Assembly (NCBI GenBank): GCA_033980235.1
Contig: CM067079.1
Span: 30,308,647 to 30,372,646 of the forward strand
Source of the DNA: Diadema setosum
Lineage: Eukaryota; Echinodermata; Echinoidea; Diadematoida; Diadematidae
Length of the DNA stretch: 64,000 nt
Direction: 5' to 3'
Positions 61,301 through 64,000 of this stretch are shown here, piece after piece. The first letter of the stretch is position 1. Each line of letters starts with the position of its first letter. The position numbers and the translations under genes were made by a program. Below the pieces are notes generated by a model. It saw only the letters and a program-made list of their open reading frames with translations. It was not told the DNA's origin and did no database searches.

Positions 61301-63136
61301 GGGTACACCGCTCTGAAGTTATGCAATGTTTTGCATATGCATGTCAACCCGAAAAACGCTCGAATTCATGATTTCGTGTGCAAATCCAATACAAACTGTG
61401 TTTTTTTTGTTTAATTGATATAAATTAGATTATTTCAACTTTTAACCATTGAAATAAATCAATTCTAATGTAGATAAGCTTGAAAAAGTGCCTCCCAACA
61501 AATTTTGGCAAAAAAACAATAGAAAACAAAAGATCGAAAAAACAATAAAATACATAAGAAATTAACAAAACAATAAAAAACAAAAGAAAATGATTTTGAT
61601 TGCGCTATTTTTTTACTAGAAAATTGTTTGATGTGTCTTGAAGAACTCTAACACAAAAATTTAATAATCCTTCAGTCTTTTTGATGGAGTTAAAGGTGAA
61701 ATTATGATTTCATGCGTTAATTTGCATAATTAATTTATTAAAAAATATGAAATCAAAATTTTTCTATTGTATGACCATGTAATCTTGTAGTTGACATCCG
61801 GCTCTATGTTCAGGCAAAATTTTGCGGCGATCGCGCGATCGGCGGCCGAGATCTGAAGGGGGGGTCAAATTGATCCCCCCCAGTAAAAACTTGGTCTCAA
61901 ATAGCCCAGTTAGAATAGGGTTAAACTCTTGGGAGTATGTAATGATTCAACCAACTTGAATCTATCATGACACCGAGTCACACCTTAAAATCTGTATGCA
62001 TATTGTTTTGGTAATTTTGTTTATATGTTATGCATACTGCAACACACAGTTACTGTAGCAGTAAAAAATTTTGAGATCTACATTGTACATGTACATACCC
62101 ATTTTTCCTCCTCTTTAAAAGGACATTTGGCTTGCATTGCATTGCAGAAGCCATGATGATTATCTTTATATTCTAGTCGTTATAAAGGAATGAACAAGAT
62201 GTAATGTCTTACCTTTTTCTATCTTCTCTCCATTTCTTGATATCTTCTGGAGTATCCAACCACTTGATAGTCTTAGCACCAGGACCATGCTGCATTTTGA
62301 AGTGTACCTTCACAACCTTGGGGTGACCAAAAAATCTGCAGTCTTTTGCCTTGCACTGTAACAATATGTTGATGTAACAATGATAAAAGATGGGTAAATC
62401 AAGCAATACAACAGTGAGGTTAGTTTAATCTTACAGAAATTTGTTGTGGAGTGAAAAGTTTTACATCTTTGCATTTGCAAAATAATTACATTATGTTCTC
62501 AGCCTTGATGAAGGTTTTTAAAATTGTTTGACCATTAACCTTAAAGCCATGCAAATTTTTAGTTGTAAAATCCTATCTGTAATAATATTAACTGACAATA
62601 CTTTGTAAATTTGTATTCATGTCAGTAAAGTCCCTCTAACATCCAATTCCAGTCCTGTGATATCCTGTTTCATGATGAAAATTTTCCCATCCAGCCGTTT
62701 TTAAAGGCAGACTCTCATTAAAACACACTTGAGACAAGAATGCTACAGTGCATGAATATAATGGTAGATGTGAATAGATACATGTATATCTGCATATATA
62801 AATTTGTTTTTAAATAAGTTTTCTTTTTTAAGTTAAAGTCTTACCATGAATTAAATCAATTTATTGATCTGTTCTAACTGTACAACTGTACCCCCCCCCC
62901 CCCCCCTCTCTCTCTCTCTCATGCAATCTCTCATAGACTAATATGGCTTTTTAAAATCATTTGTAAGCACATCTCCTGGGAAGAAGAGTTTATCCTGAAA
63001 CTGAGTTACATACTTGGACATGTTCTGCCACATGGGCCTGAAACTGCTCTTCAGATTTGAAGCCTCTGTCACAGACATCACAGTAATGGGAGTAGTCCAC
63101 TTCTTTTGGCTCTTTGGTCTTCTTCTGCTTGCCATT
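12952..63136 (-). CDS. NUFIP1: NUFIP1, eight coding exons, N-terminus outside window
   Basis: Exons, in transcript order: 63136-63014, 62355-62213, 60513-60421, 59584-59476, 58993-58788, 35371-35195, 23360-23134 and 13053-12952. Every intron has GT-AG ends. The in-window product of about 390 residues carries two zinc fingers, the NFPTAANI...RGDVL segment conserved in NUFIP1, an RG-rich stretch, acidic Ser-rich linkers, a Lys/Arg-rich segment and the terminal LLAPEIRRERN...CVRYIVKNGFF helix. Human NUFIP1 has about 495 residues, so roughly 100-150 N-terminal residues are missing. In other animals NUFIP1 bridges SNU13, ZNHIT3 and the R2TP chaperone during box C/D snoRNP assembly and binds RNA and FMRP. 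The gene spans more than 50 kb, mostly repeats. Splice phases agree at every junction except RG exon to next exon, described separately. Confidence 0.92.
14792..14882 (+). mobile_element. Approximately 90-bp TTAA element, copy 1
   Basis: TTAACTAGTTGAGGACGGA...CCCGAGTATACTCGGGACT, ending TCCTCAACGGGTTC; the right TTAA has decayed. Contains the intact 16-bp palindromic core. Confidence 0.8.
15167..15307 (+). repeat. Two-copy tandem duplication
   Basis: TTGCATATGTTTCAGGCCTT...GCACTGTAAAGATTTTGC is repeated head to tail (75 and 66 bp). The length difference lies in the T/C-rich tract, so this is a recent local duplication. Confidence 0.85.
15520..15952 (+). mobile_element. Dispersed element with CTCACCTGAG ends (family F)
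   Basis: Begins AGAGACCCGCGGGTCTAGCG followed by CTCACCTGAG and ends GGCTCAGGTGAGCTAAA, a short inverted-repeat pair. The interior has TTTGATGAAAATCGGTCTTG and a GACGGAC/GCCGGAC tandem tract at 15838-15910. Families of this plan are widespread in marine invertebrate genomes. A decayed relative lies at about 55302-55870. Confidence 0.6.
17478..17565 (-). mobile_element. Approximately 90-bp TTAA element, copy 2
   Basis: Reverse orientation. The palindromic core is altered (CCTGAGTATACTCCGG) and the right end TCCTCAACGGGTTAA is intact. Confidence 0.75.
18745..19783. mobile_element. Family A TTAA element, split by a nested insertion
   Basis: Outer arms match the 7304-7869 element (CCCAAAGAGCAATATGCATT on the left, its inverse on the right). 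The left TTAA has become TTAC; the right TTAA is intact. The centre is interrupted by the element at 18904-19384. Confidence 0.75.
18904..19384. mobile_element. Nested TIR element with CTAG target duplication
   Basis: Starts ACCCCGTTTACAGTGC and ends GCACTGTAAACGGGGTC, flanked by CTAG at 18900-18903 and 19385-19388. The empty site is visible in the sister copy, where ACTACTAGAGG is continuous. GC-rich, with internal GGCCAAATG/GGCCGCG repeats in both orientations. Non-autonomous; superfamily not assigned. Confidence 0.7.
20205..22215. repeat. 63-bp satellite array
   Basis: About 25-27 units containing GATGAAAATGTCTCTTTTGA, CAATAGGCACCACCC and AACTTGCCACCTTCTAAGGC. Both 63 and its derived frames are multiples of 3, so several long ORFs on both strands read repeat peptides. 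I do not consider them genes. The array is interrupted at 21331-21695. Confidence 0.92.
21331..21695. mobile_element. Near-perfect palindromic TTAA element inside the satellite
   Basis: Each arm is about 160 bp: AAGGGGAAGGCTAGTAACTG on the left is mirrored at the right end, and both strands encode almost the same 68-residue frame. TTAA flanks both sides. Removing the element restores CACCTT-TTAA-GGTACC, close to the satellite sequence CACCTTCTAAGGTACC, which shows the target and the duplication. Confidence 0.85.
23134..23360 (-). CDS. NUFIP1: NUFIP1 exon: basic segment before the C-terminal helix
   Basis: 227 bases. After the acceptor ATCTTTTTCAG it enters in phase 1 and leaves in phase 0 at GAGATG|GTGAGC. 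It encodes EANKDVTPIQTAEQPKPK, then a Lys/Arg-rich run (SKRKMEQRQQKRRKAP, a likely nuclear localisation signal), and ends KATLLEM. That is the start of the LLEMLLAPDIRHERN block split by the last intron. Confidence 0.92.
25540..25787. mobile_element. Inverted-repeat element carrying tRNA-like halves
   Basis: The outer arms GATCTATGATTTAACAAA and its inverse flank two inward blocks, each with GCAGTAsATGACAGGT followed by a B-box-like stretch (TTTGTATCCC on minus, CCGAATCC on plus). The two halves resemble tRNA 3' parts in opposite orientation. Not a functional tRNA, as no complete cloverleaf could be drawn. Confidence 0.5.
26020..26104 (-). mobile_element. Approximately 90-bp TTAA element, copy 3
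   Basis: Starts TTAATCCGTTGAAGACGAG with core CCGGGTATACTCGGG; the distal end is degraded. Confidence 0.7.
26367..26402. repeat. (CA)n microsatellite
   Basis: Eighteen perfect CA units. Confidence 0.95.
26823..26866. repeat. (AAC)n microsatellite
   Basis: About 14 AAC units with one AGC interruption. It produces poly-Asn or poly-Cys reading frames that are not genes. Confidence 0.95.
27900..27997 (+). mobile_element. Retroelement 3' tail ending in an ATG/ATT microsatellite
   Basis: GAGCGCATAGGGACTTTATC...TATGCGCTATATAAGCAC followed by (TGATTA)n/(GAT)n. It has the plan of the non-LTR tail at 47.65 kb. The following element starts inside the microsatellite. Confidence 0.45.
27998..29124. repeat. 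TIR-bounded element with (CCGT)n and six approximately 158-bp tandem units
   Basis: Bounded by TGTCCCCGCCG (27998-28008) and its exact inverse (29114-29124). After a (CCGT)n tract (28049-28150) come tandem units with landmarks near 28291, 28450, 28608, 28766, 28924 and 29081, spacing 157-159. Each unit contains TACTCCTTCGCCATTTCTAA, GCTTTATGTGATGGCACTAG and a TGACCTTTGACCT motif. Confidence 0.8.
29451..29573 (-). mobile_element. Approximately 90-bp TTAA element, copy 4, with a modified core
   Basis: Reverse orientation: AACCCGCTGAAGGTTAGTCC...CCTCAAAGGGTTAA. In place of the usual GAGTATACTCGGG core it has GAGTATA, then the hairpin CATGGACCTGTAGGTCCATG, then GTATAAGG. Confidence 0.75.
30386..30477 (-). 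mobile_element. Approximately 90-bp TTAA element, copy 5
   Basis: TTAACCCGTGGAAGACTCG...CCGAGTATACTCAGG, ending CTCGATGAGTTA; the right end is decayed. Confidence 0.75.
30531..30935. mobile_element. TTAA-bounded palindromic element
   Basis: TTAAAGGGAT and AGTTTTGGTTGAGATGG on the left are mirrored at 30895-30935. Inner matches include TCTCACAAAAAAGT with its inverse TTTTTTGTGAGA. Short, no ORF of note. Confidence 0.75.
31448..32014. mobile_element. TTAA-bounded element, AGGACAAGTTCA subfamily
   Basis: TTAAAGGACAAGTTCATCTT on the left and the inverse CTTGTCCTTTAA on the right. The interior shares AATATTAGTAGAACACAT and GTTTGAGGAAAATC with family A. The arms match over about 200 bp. Confidence 0.8.
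32295..33860. repeat. Diverged tandem repeat, unit about 390 bp, at least three copies
   Basis: Landmark CTTGCATTGATTCAT with variants lies at 32308, 32699 and 33605. Each is followed by CCCTGATAATCAC-like, TTTCTATTATTTTTC-like and GATTCTGTCATTAACATCAT-like blocks. Subtracting the 32974-33489 insertion, the spacing is 391 and about 388. The copies are old (many substitutions). Confidence 0.75.
32974..33489. mobile_element. pogo/Tigger-like MITE, TA target
   Basis: TA flanks CAGTAGGGCCTCAATTATCC on the left and GATAATCGAGGTCTTACTG on the right. These are the typical 'CAGTA..CCTC.ATTATC' termini of pogo-like elements. Inserted into copy 2 of the 390-bp tandem. Confidence 0.7.
33997..34213. mobile_element. 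Small TIR element, second copy of family E
   Basis: Shares CACTGAATGCCAGTCG, TAGCAAAAGTTTCATGCTG and AGGTCCAATTTG with 10414-10617. The ends CTGTAAAACTGG and GGTTTTACTG are degenerate. Confidence 0.55.
34992..35172. mobile_element. Palindromic MITE next to the NUFIP1 donor
   Basis: GGGGGTGTTTCATA and AAAGCTGTTCTTAAAGTTAC at the left are mirrored at the right as AACTTTAAAAACAGCTTTAT and GAAACATTCCCCC; CGACTGGTGATCAG is paired with CTGATCATCAGTCAC. It ends about 20 bp beyond the exon donor at 35194. Confidence 0.75.
35195..35371 (-). CDS. NUFIP1: NUFIP1 exon: acidic Ser-rich linker
   Basis: Acceptor TTTCTTACAG; enters in phase 1 to complete Glu. It encodes EGSGDEDPTLSQG and later GALGSLAMSYNSDSSEDSG, matching vertebrate ALCSLMSSYGS...SES at the same place. 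Two donors six bases apart, ACAG|GTAAAG (exon end 35201) and AAAG|GTGAGT (exon end 35195), are both usable and both end in phase 1. The second is the better consensus and adds Gly-Lys. Confidence 0.88.
35632..35724 (+). mobile_element. Approximately 90-bp TTAA element, copy 6
   Basis: TTAACCCATTGAGGATGGG...CCCGTGTATACTCGGG...TCCTCAATGGGTTAA, both TTAA ends intact. Confidence 0.82.
36402..37539. mobile_element. TIR element of 1.1 kb with ATAGA target duplication
   Basis: CAGGCGCGGTGGAGCACCCC begins the left end and its inverse ends the right; ATAGA flanks both sides (36397-36401, 37540-37544). The interior repeats TTTTTCCGAC...ATGGCCGGG twice in tandem. No transposase frame. The five-base duplication and CAG/CTG termini do not settle the superfamily. 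Confidence 0.72.
38885..40380. mobile_element. TIR element of 1.5 kb, GTGACC termini
   Basis: Left GTGACCGGCGACAACGG and TTTCAGGCAAAAGTCG; right CTTTTGCCTGAAACCG and TTGTCGCGGGTCAC. The interior is CpG-richer than its surroundings and contains the longest free ORF in the window (minus 39250-39669, 139 codons), which has no recognisable transposase motif. Confidence 0.7.
41916..42132. mobile_element. Short TTAA element, AGGACAAGTTCA subfamily
   Basis: A 217-bp deletion-like version of the 31448-32014 element with both TTAA ends and matching arms. The centre is lost. Confidence 0.8.
42792..43056. mobile_element. Short TIR element, TA target, TGTGACCC termini
   Basis: TA-TGTGACCCGCTACAACAA...AAAGGATCCTAAAGTCG with the near-exact inverse at the right end. 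Resembles the termini at 38885-40380. About 260 bp, mariner-like target. Confidence 0.72.
43191..43548 (+). mobile_element. tRNA-derived SINE
   Basis: The head has an A-box-like TTGGCTCAGTCAGTAG and a perfect B box in GGGTTCGAACCC. The body reads CTGTCCCTCGGATAGGACA, GAGGTCCCGTGTATGAGAGA and CTATCCAGCCATCTTCTCAG. The tail is (CAAA)n. TCCAAG duplicates flank it (43185-43190, 43549-43554). The intact promoter and clean duplication suggest a fairly young copy. Confidence 0.85.
44215..44307 (+). mobile_element. Approximately 90-bp TTAA element, copy 7
   Basis: TTAACCCGTTGAGGACGGA...CCCGAGTATACTCAGGACT...CCTCAATGGGTTAA. Confidence 0.85.
44445..44760. mobile_element. Inverted-repeat element with subterminal repeats and 11-bp flanking duplication
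   Basis: CTGTTTCAAAG flanks both sides (44434-44444, 44761-44771). Inside, variants of CACGAGTCATACAGCCCA occur at least three times at the left and inverted at the right. Long target duplications and subterminal repeats recall Mutator-like elements, but no transposase is present. Confidence 0.65.
45533..45768. mobile_element. Short TTAA element, TTAACTCTTTATGTGCC termini
   Basis: A 17-bp terminal inverted repeat including TTAA at both ends. It touches the minisatellite that starts at about 45772. Confidence 0.75.
45772..47373. repeat. 38/42-bp minisatellite
   Basis: About 39 units of GATAGGGTAGGCCTAGTTTG plus ACTTGAGGTGGGGTATAGATAG (42 bp). From about 46.4 kb on, 38-bp units with TATAGGATGGGG mix with 42-bp units and near the end alternate with them, giving an 80-bp higher-order period. 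The array resumes at 47698-47760 after an insertion. Confidence 0.93.
47374..47697 (+). mobile_element. 5'-truncated non-LTR retrotransposon, 3' end of ORF2 plus 3' UTR
   Basis: Frame 47381-47522 reads YGARSFQLAAAELWNKLPTY, then LKQINTVDDFKHLLKTYLFN and a TAA. This is the familiar C-terminus of non-LTR reverse transcriptases (YG.R.F..AAP.LWN.LP...F...LK..LF). The 3' UTR contains GCGCATAGAGACATT and ends (ATT)n. TAGTTT duplicates (47368-47373, 47698-47703) show insertion into a minisatellite unit. Confidence 0.82.
49037..49130 (+). mobile_element. Approximately 90-bp TTAA element, copy 8
   Basis: TTAACCCTCTTGAGGACGG...CCCGAGTATACTCGGGACTC...AACGGGTTAA, both ends intact. Confidence 0.85.
50842..51810. 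mobile_element. TIR element of about 1 kb, AATTCTCGCTATCGCC termini
   Basis: AATTCTCGCTATCGCCAATG then ACGTAAAAAGTACCC at the left, mirrored at the right. It contains ACTATCCCATAATGCACCG, also found inverted in the neighbour at 52720-53173. GC-rich interior, no transposase. Confidence 0.7.
52720..53173. mobile_element. TIR element related to 50842-51810
   Basis: The ends AATTCTCGGCATCGCCAAT and its diverged inverse; inside, GCATTATGGGATAG. It shares the terminal block with the element 0.9 kb to the left. Confidence 0.6.
53706..53804 (+). mobile_element. Approximately 90-bp TTAA element, copy 9
   Basis: TTAACCCATTAAGGAGGGACT...GAGTATACTCGGGACTTG...CCTCAATGAGTTAA. Its right TTAA is also the left TTAA of the next element. 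Confidence 0.82.
53801..54238. mobile_element. TTAA-bounded TIR element
   Basis: TTAAAGGTGCATGGTCCTGG at the left; the right end is the inverse of TTAAAGGGGCATAGTCCCGG. CpG-rich interior, no coding. Confidence 0.65.
54308..55056. mobile_element. Family B TTAA element, diverged, opposite orientation
   Basis: TTAACCCTAACCAGGCCGGG at the left and CCTTTTTAGGGTTAA at the right. Both ends carry GGTTGATTCAACCCCCC. CTCGGCCGTCGATCGGGCAA matches in inverted orientation the GATCGCGCGATCG block of 7866-8647 and 61130-61924. Confidence 0.7.
55302..55870 (+). mobile_element. Decayed copy of the CTCACCTGAG element (family F)
   Basis: GAGATCCATGGGTCTTACGC then TCACCTGTATTC resembles the start of 15520-15952. 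Later blocks (TACCTGCCAAGTTTG, CATGGGGTTTTCAAG) also match. The right end is not defined. Confidence 0.4.
56312..56563 (-). pseudogene. Non-LTR reverse-transcriptase C-terminal remnant
   Basis: The minus-strand frame without a start codon reads PLGADLPRREWVTINCLRTR, then MHRWGLRPSAACMCGAPEQT, then EDHI, and stops at 56314-56312. The LPR..W...N.LRTG.G pattern and the Cys-rich CMCG.PEQT.DHI motif are typical of the end of non-LTR retrotransposon pol. The last Cys of the knuckle is missing (AW at the expected place). Upstream pol sequence is absent. Confidence 0.7.
56627..56908. mobile_element. Harbinger-like MITE, TTA target
   Basis: TTA flanks both sides (56624-56626, 56909-56911). GGGTGCATTCGAGCGCTC begins the element and its exact inverse ends it. 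282 bp. A three-base TTA/TAA duplication with GG-starting termini is characteristic of PIF/Harbinger. Confidence 0.8.
58206..58301. repeat. (GT)n microsatellite, 48 units
   Basis: 96 bases of uninterrupted GT, likely highly polymorphic. Confidence 0.97.
58788..58993 (-). CDS. NUFIP1: NUFIP1 exon: acidic linker with DPLSLL motif
   Basis: 206 bases, acceptor CCTATCAG, donor AATG|GTAATT. The 3' half reads SDAKVSSARDDTDETPH...CDPLSLLAEN, matching the vertebrate DPLGVL motif, and joins the next exon in phase 1. The 5' half is ambiguous. If the RG exon is included in phase 0 it reads VPVQSSSPAEMEDEVPTKKQ, which looks natural but hits a stop unless one base is removed near the plus-strand GGG at 58903-58905. 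If the RG exon is skipped, the whole exon stays open in the other frame (YPSSLQALRRWKMRF...). Confidence 0.85.
59476..59584 (-). CDS. NUFIP1: NUFIP1 exon: RG-rich segment
   Basis: 109 bases. The acceptor is CTGTTCAG. The first C completes Gly from the previous exon and gives EFG-KMKRGRGQRGRGQRV, then RGRGRGQHWGQRQYPGQ. The KMK after the Gly aligns with vertebrate QYGKMKG at the same place, so the exon is well placed. The preferred donor is GAG|GTAATG (GT at 59475-59474); a weaker CAG|GTCAGC lies 11 bases earlier in transcript order, at 59487. Both end in phase 0. RG repeats usually bind RNA and are arginine-methylated. Including this exon puts the start of the next exon in a different frame from its end. 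Confidence 0.75.
60421..60513 (-). CDS. NUFIP1: NUFIP1 exon: conserved NUFIP1/PEP segment
   Basis: 93 bases, phase 2 in and out. AG from the previous exon plus the first G completes Arg, giving DRKRNFPTAANIARKREQ, then EEEKRTRGDVLETKEF. This is the most conserved NUFIP1 region, the part known in yeast and human to contact SNU13/15.5K. The acceptor is TTTCCAG and the donor GG|GTGAGC. Confidence 0.93.
60663..61045 (+). mobile_element. tRNA-derived SINE, older copy
   Basis: Matches 43191-43548 along its length (CTGTCCCTCGGATAAAACAT, GGAGGTCCCGTGTACGAGAG, CTATCCAGCCATCTTGTCAG). The B box is degraded (GGTTTGATTCC) and there are many substitutions. Lies in the NUFIP1 intron between 60513 and 62213. 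Confidence 0.8.
61130..61924. mobile_element. Family B TTAA element, second copy
   Basis: TTAACCCTATTCTAACTGGGG...CCCAGTTAGAATAGGGTTAA. The interior is near-identical to 7866-8647 (TTTCGCGCCATGATTCCGCA, GCGGCGATCGCGCGATCGG). 26-base poly-G near the left end. Inserted in a NUFIP1 intron. Confidence 0.85.
62213..62355 (-). CDS. NUFIP1: NUFIP1 exon: second zinc finger
   Basis: 143 bases, entering in phase 0 (TGC) after TTACAG and leaving in phase 2 at AG|GTAAGA. It encodes a finger C-x4-C-x11-H-x4-H (in-window residues 42, 47, 59, 64) followed by KTIKWLDTPEDIKKWREDRK. This matches the LDTPEEI...WREERR block of vertebrate NUFIP1. Confidence 0.93.
63014..63136 (-). CDS. NUFIP1: NUFIP1 exon: first zinc finger
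   Basis: 123 bases, phase 0 at both ends. The acceptor CCCCACACAG precedes AATGGC and the donor is CAA|GTATGT. It encodes a basic lead-in (NGKQKKTKEPKEV) and a C2H2 finger, CDVC-x12-H-x3-H (Cys 19 and 22, His 35 and 39 of the in-window protein), with the NUFIP1-typical phrase YCDVCDRGFKSEEQF. No upstream coding exon is visible between 63137 and 64000. Confidence 0.92.
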
Positions 63137-64000
63137 CTGTGTGGGGAGGGGAAAAGTCCAGTATGGTATGTATTGGGCCATCACATTAAAAATCCAACAT
63201 TAACATGTTTTAGAATGTTCCTCCATCAACAAAGCCATAGAAACATAATAACTTAGAAGACTAAATTGGAAATATTTCTTCATGATTCTCCATTCACATT
63301 CAAAATTAGCCATAAAAAAACAGTTCTATCTACAACTAGATCCCAAATCCAAACCACATCAATTGAAGAGTTTGTTTGCAAAAACCGATAAGTCCATATT
63401 TGCCAAATGGAGATATTTGCGATTAAAGGTCAAGAAAAATAAAGAGAATAATAAGAAAAAAATTTGCTTCTTTTGACCATAACTTCAAAAATATACCTTC
63501 ATATGTAGTGACCAATATATCATTTAAAAGGTATTATTTTGTACTTTATGACAGAGATCGTACTGCAAAATCTTCAAAAATGGACTTATCGGTTTTTGCA
63601 AACAAACCCTTCAATTGCTCAGTCATCAACAAAATTGGAAACAAAAAAACCTTACAGGAAACCAAAGTCCAAATATGGACTGAGTGAAAGTAGCAATATT
63701 ACAGGTGAAATCCAGTCCAGATATAAGCTAGTCTCATAAAAAAAAGAAAAATCTTAGGAGTTCAATGGTAAAAATTTGACTGAATCGGATAATAAGGAAG
63801 CTATGACATTTGGAAGTTTTGCTAATTTCTGCAAAAACAGTTCTTGTACAGAGAGTAATGAATATATATGAGTGAGCTTCCCATGTCATAACCTCAAAAT
63901 TTTCCATTGATCATGTACAAAAAATGACAAAAATTCAATGTTTCTGTCATTGAAGTTTGAAACATGTTACAGTGCACTCCAGTTACAACGAATTTCGTAA
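63137..64000 (-). other. NUFIP1: Upstream NUFIP1 intron, partial
   Basis: Sequence 5' of the first visible exon. It holds the inverted repeat at 63361-63616 and, at the very end, CACTCCAGTTACAACGAAT, which looks like a terminus of another TIR element cut by the window. No coding exon is seen. Confidence 0.6.
63361..63616. mobile_element. Inverted-repeat element
   Basis: AATTGAAGAGTTTGTTTGC and AAAAACCGATAAGTCCAT at the left are mirrored at 63577-63616. Ends uncertain; possibly a short MITE. Confidence 0.6.

Noticed and set aside
62938..63135. Alternative minus-strand ORF MASRRRPKSQ...
   Set aside because: Out of frame with the zinc finger; a shadow of the NUFIP1 exon.

Overview
This is nuclear DNA from an animal, most likely a marine deuterostome and perhaps an echinoderm. 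That assignment is inferred from repeat style and the absence of any bacterial layout; it is not proven. The window is AT-rich, has long introns, microsatellites, homopolymer runs and dozens of short inverted-repeat elements, and has almost no long open reading frames.

Two host genes are supported, both on the minus strand. At the left edge (38-257) is the first coding exon of a microsomal cytochrome P450: membrane anchor, basic stop-transfer residues and the Pro-rich hinge, ending in a GTAAG donor. The rest lies left of the window. From 63136 down to 12952 lie eight coding exons of NUFIP1, the zinc-finger RNA-binding factor of box C/D snoRNP assembly. They encode two zinc fingers, the conserved NUFIP1/PEP segment, an RG-rich exon, acidic linkers, a basic segment and the C-terminal helix. 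Three introns of about 10, 12 and 23 kb hold most of the repeats. The N-terminal exon(s) lie right of the window. One single-base reading-frame conflict occurs between the RG-rich exon and the following exon.

Layout: 0-1.4 kb P450 exon, promoter side and microsatellites; 5.3-7.0 kb 27-bp satellite; 7.3-8.65 kb two abutting TTAA-bounded elements; 9.6-10.6 kb a palindrome and a small TA element; 12-13 kb NUFIP1 last exon and 3' flank; 13-23 kb intron with nested inverted-repeat elements and a 63-bp satellite; 23.1-23.4 kb exon; 23-35 kb intron with a DR1-bearing 158-bp tandem array, several TTAA elements and a 390-bp tandem split by a pogo-like element; 35.2-35.4 kb exon; 35-59 kb intron with many TIR elements, a tRNA-derived SINE, a 38/42-bp minisatellite interrupted by a retrotransposon 3' end, and a reverse-transcriptase remnant; 58.8-63.1 kb the five upstream NUFIP1 exons.

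The strongest unexplained pattern is about 20 elements bounded by TTAA. Nine of them belong to an approximately 90-bp family, most with the palindromic core CCCGAGTATACTCGGG. Two pairs of these elements share a single TTAA. The second is the 158-bp array, which carries seven perfect DR1 nuclear-receptor motifs.
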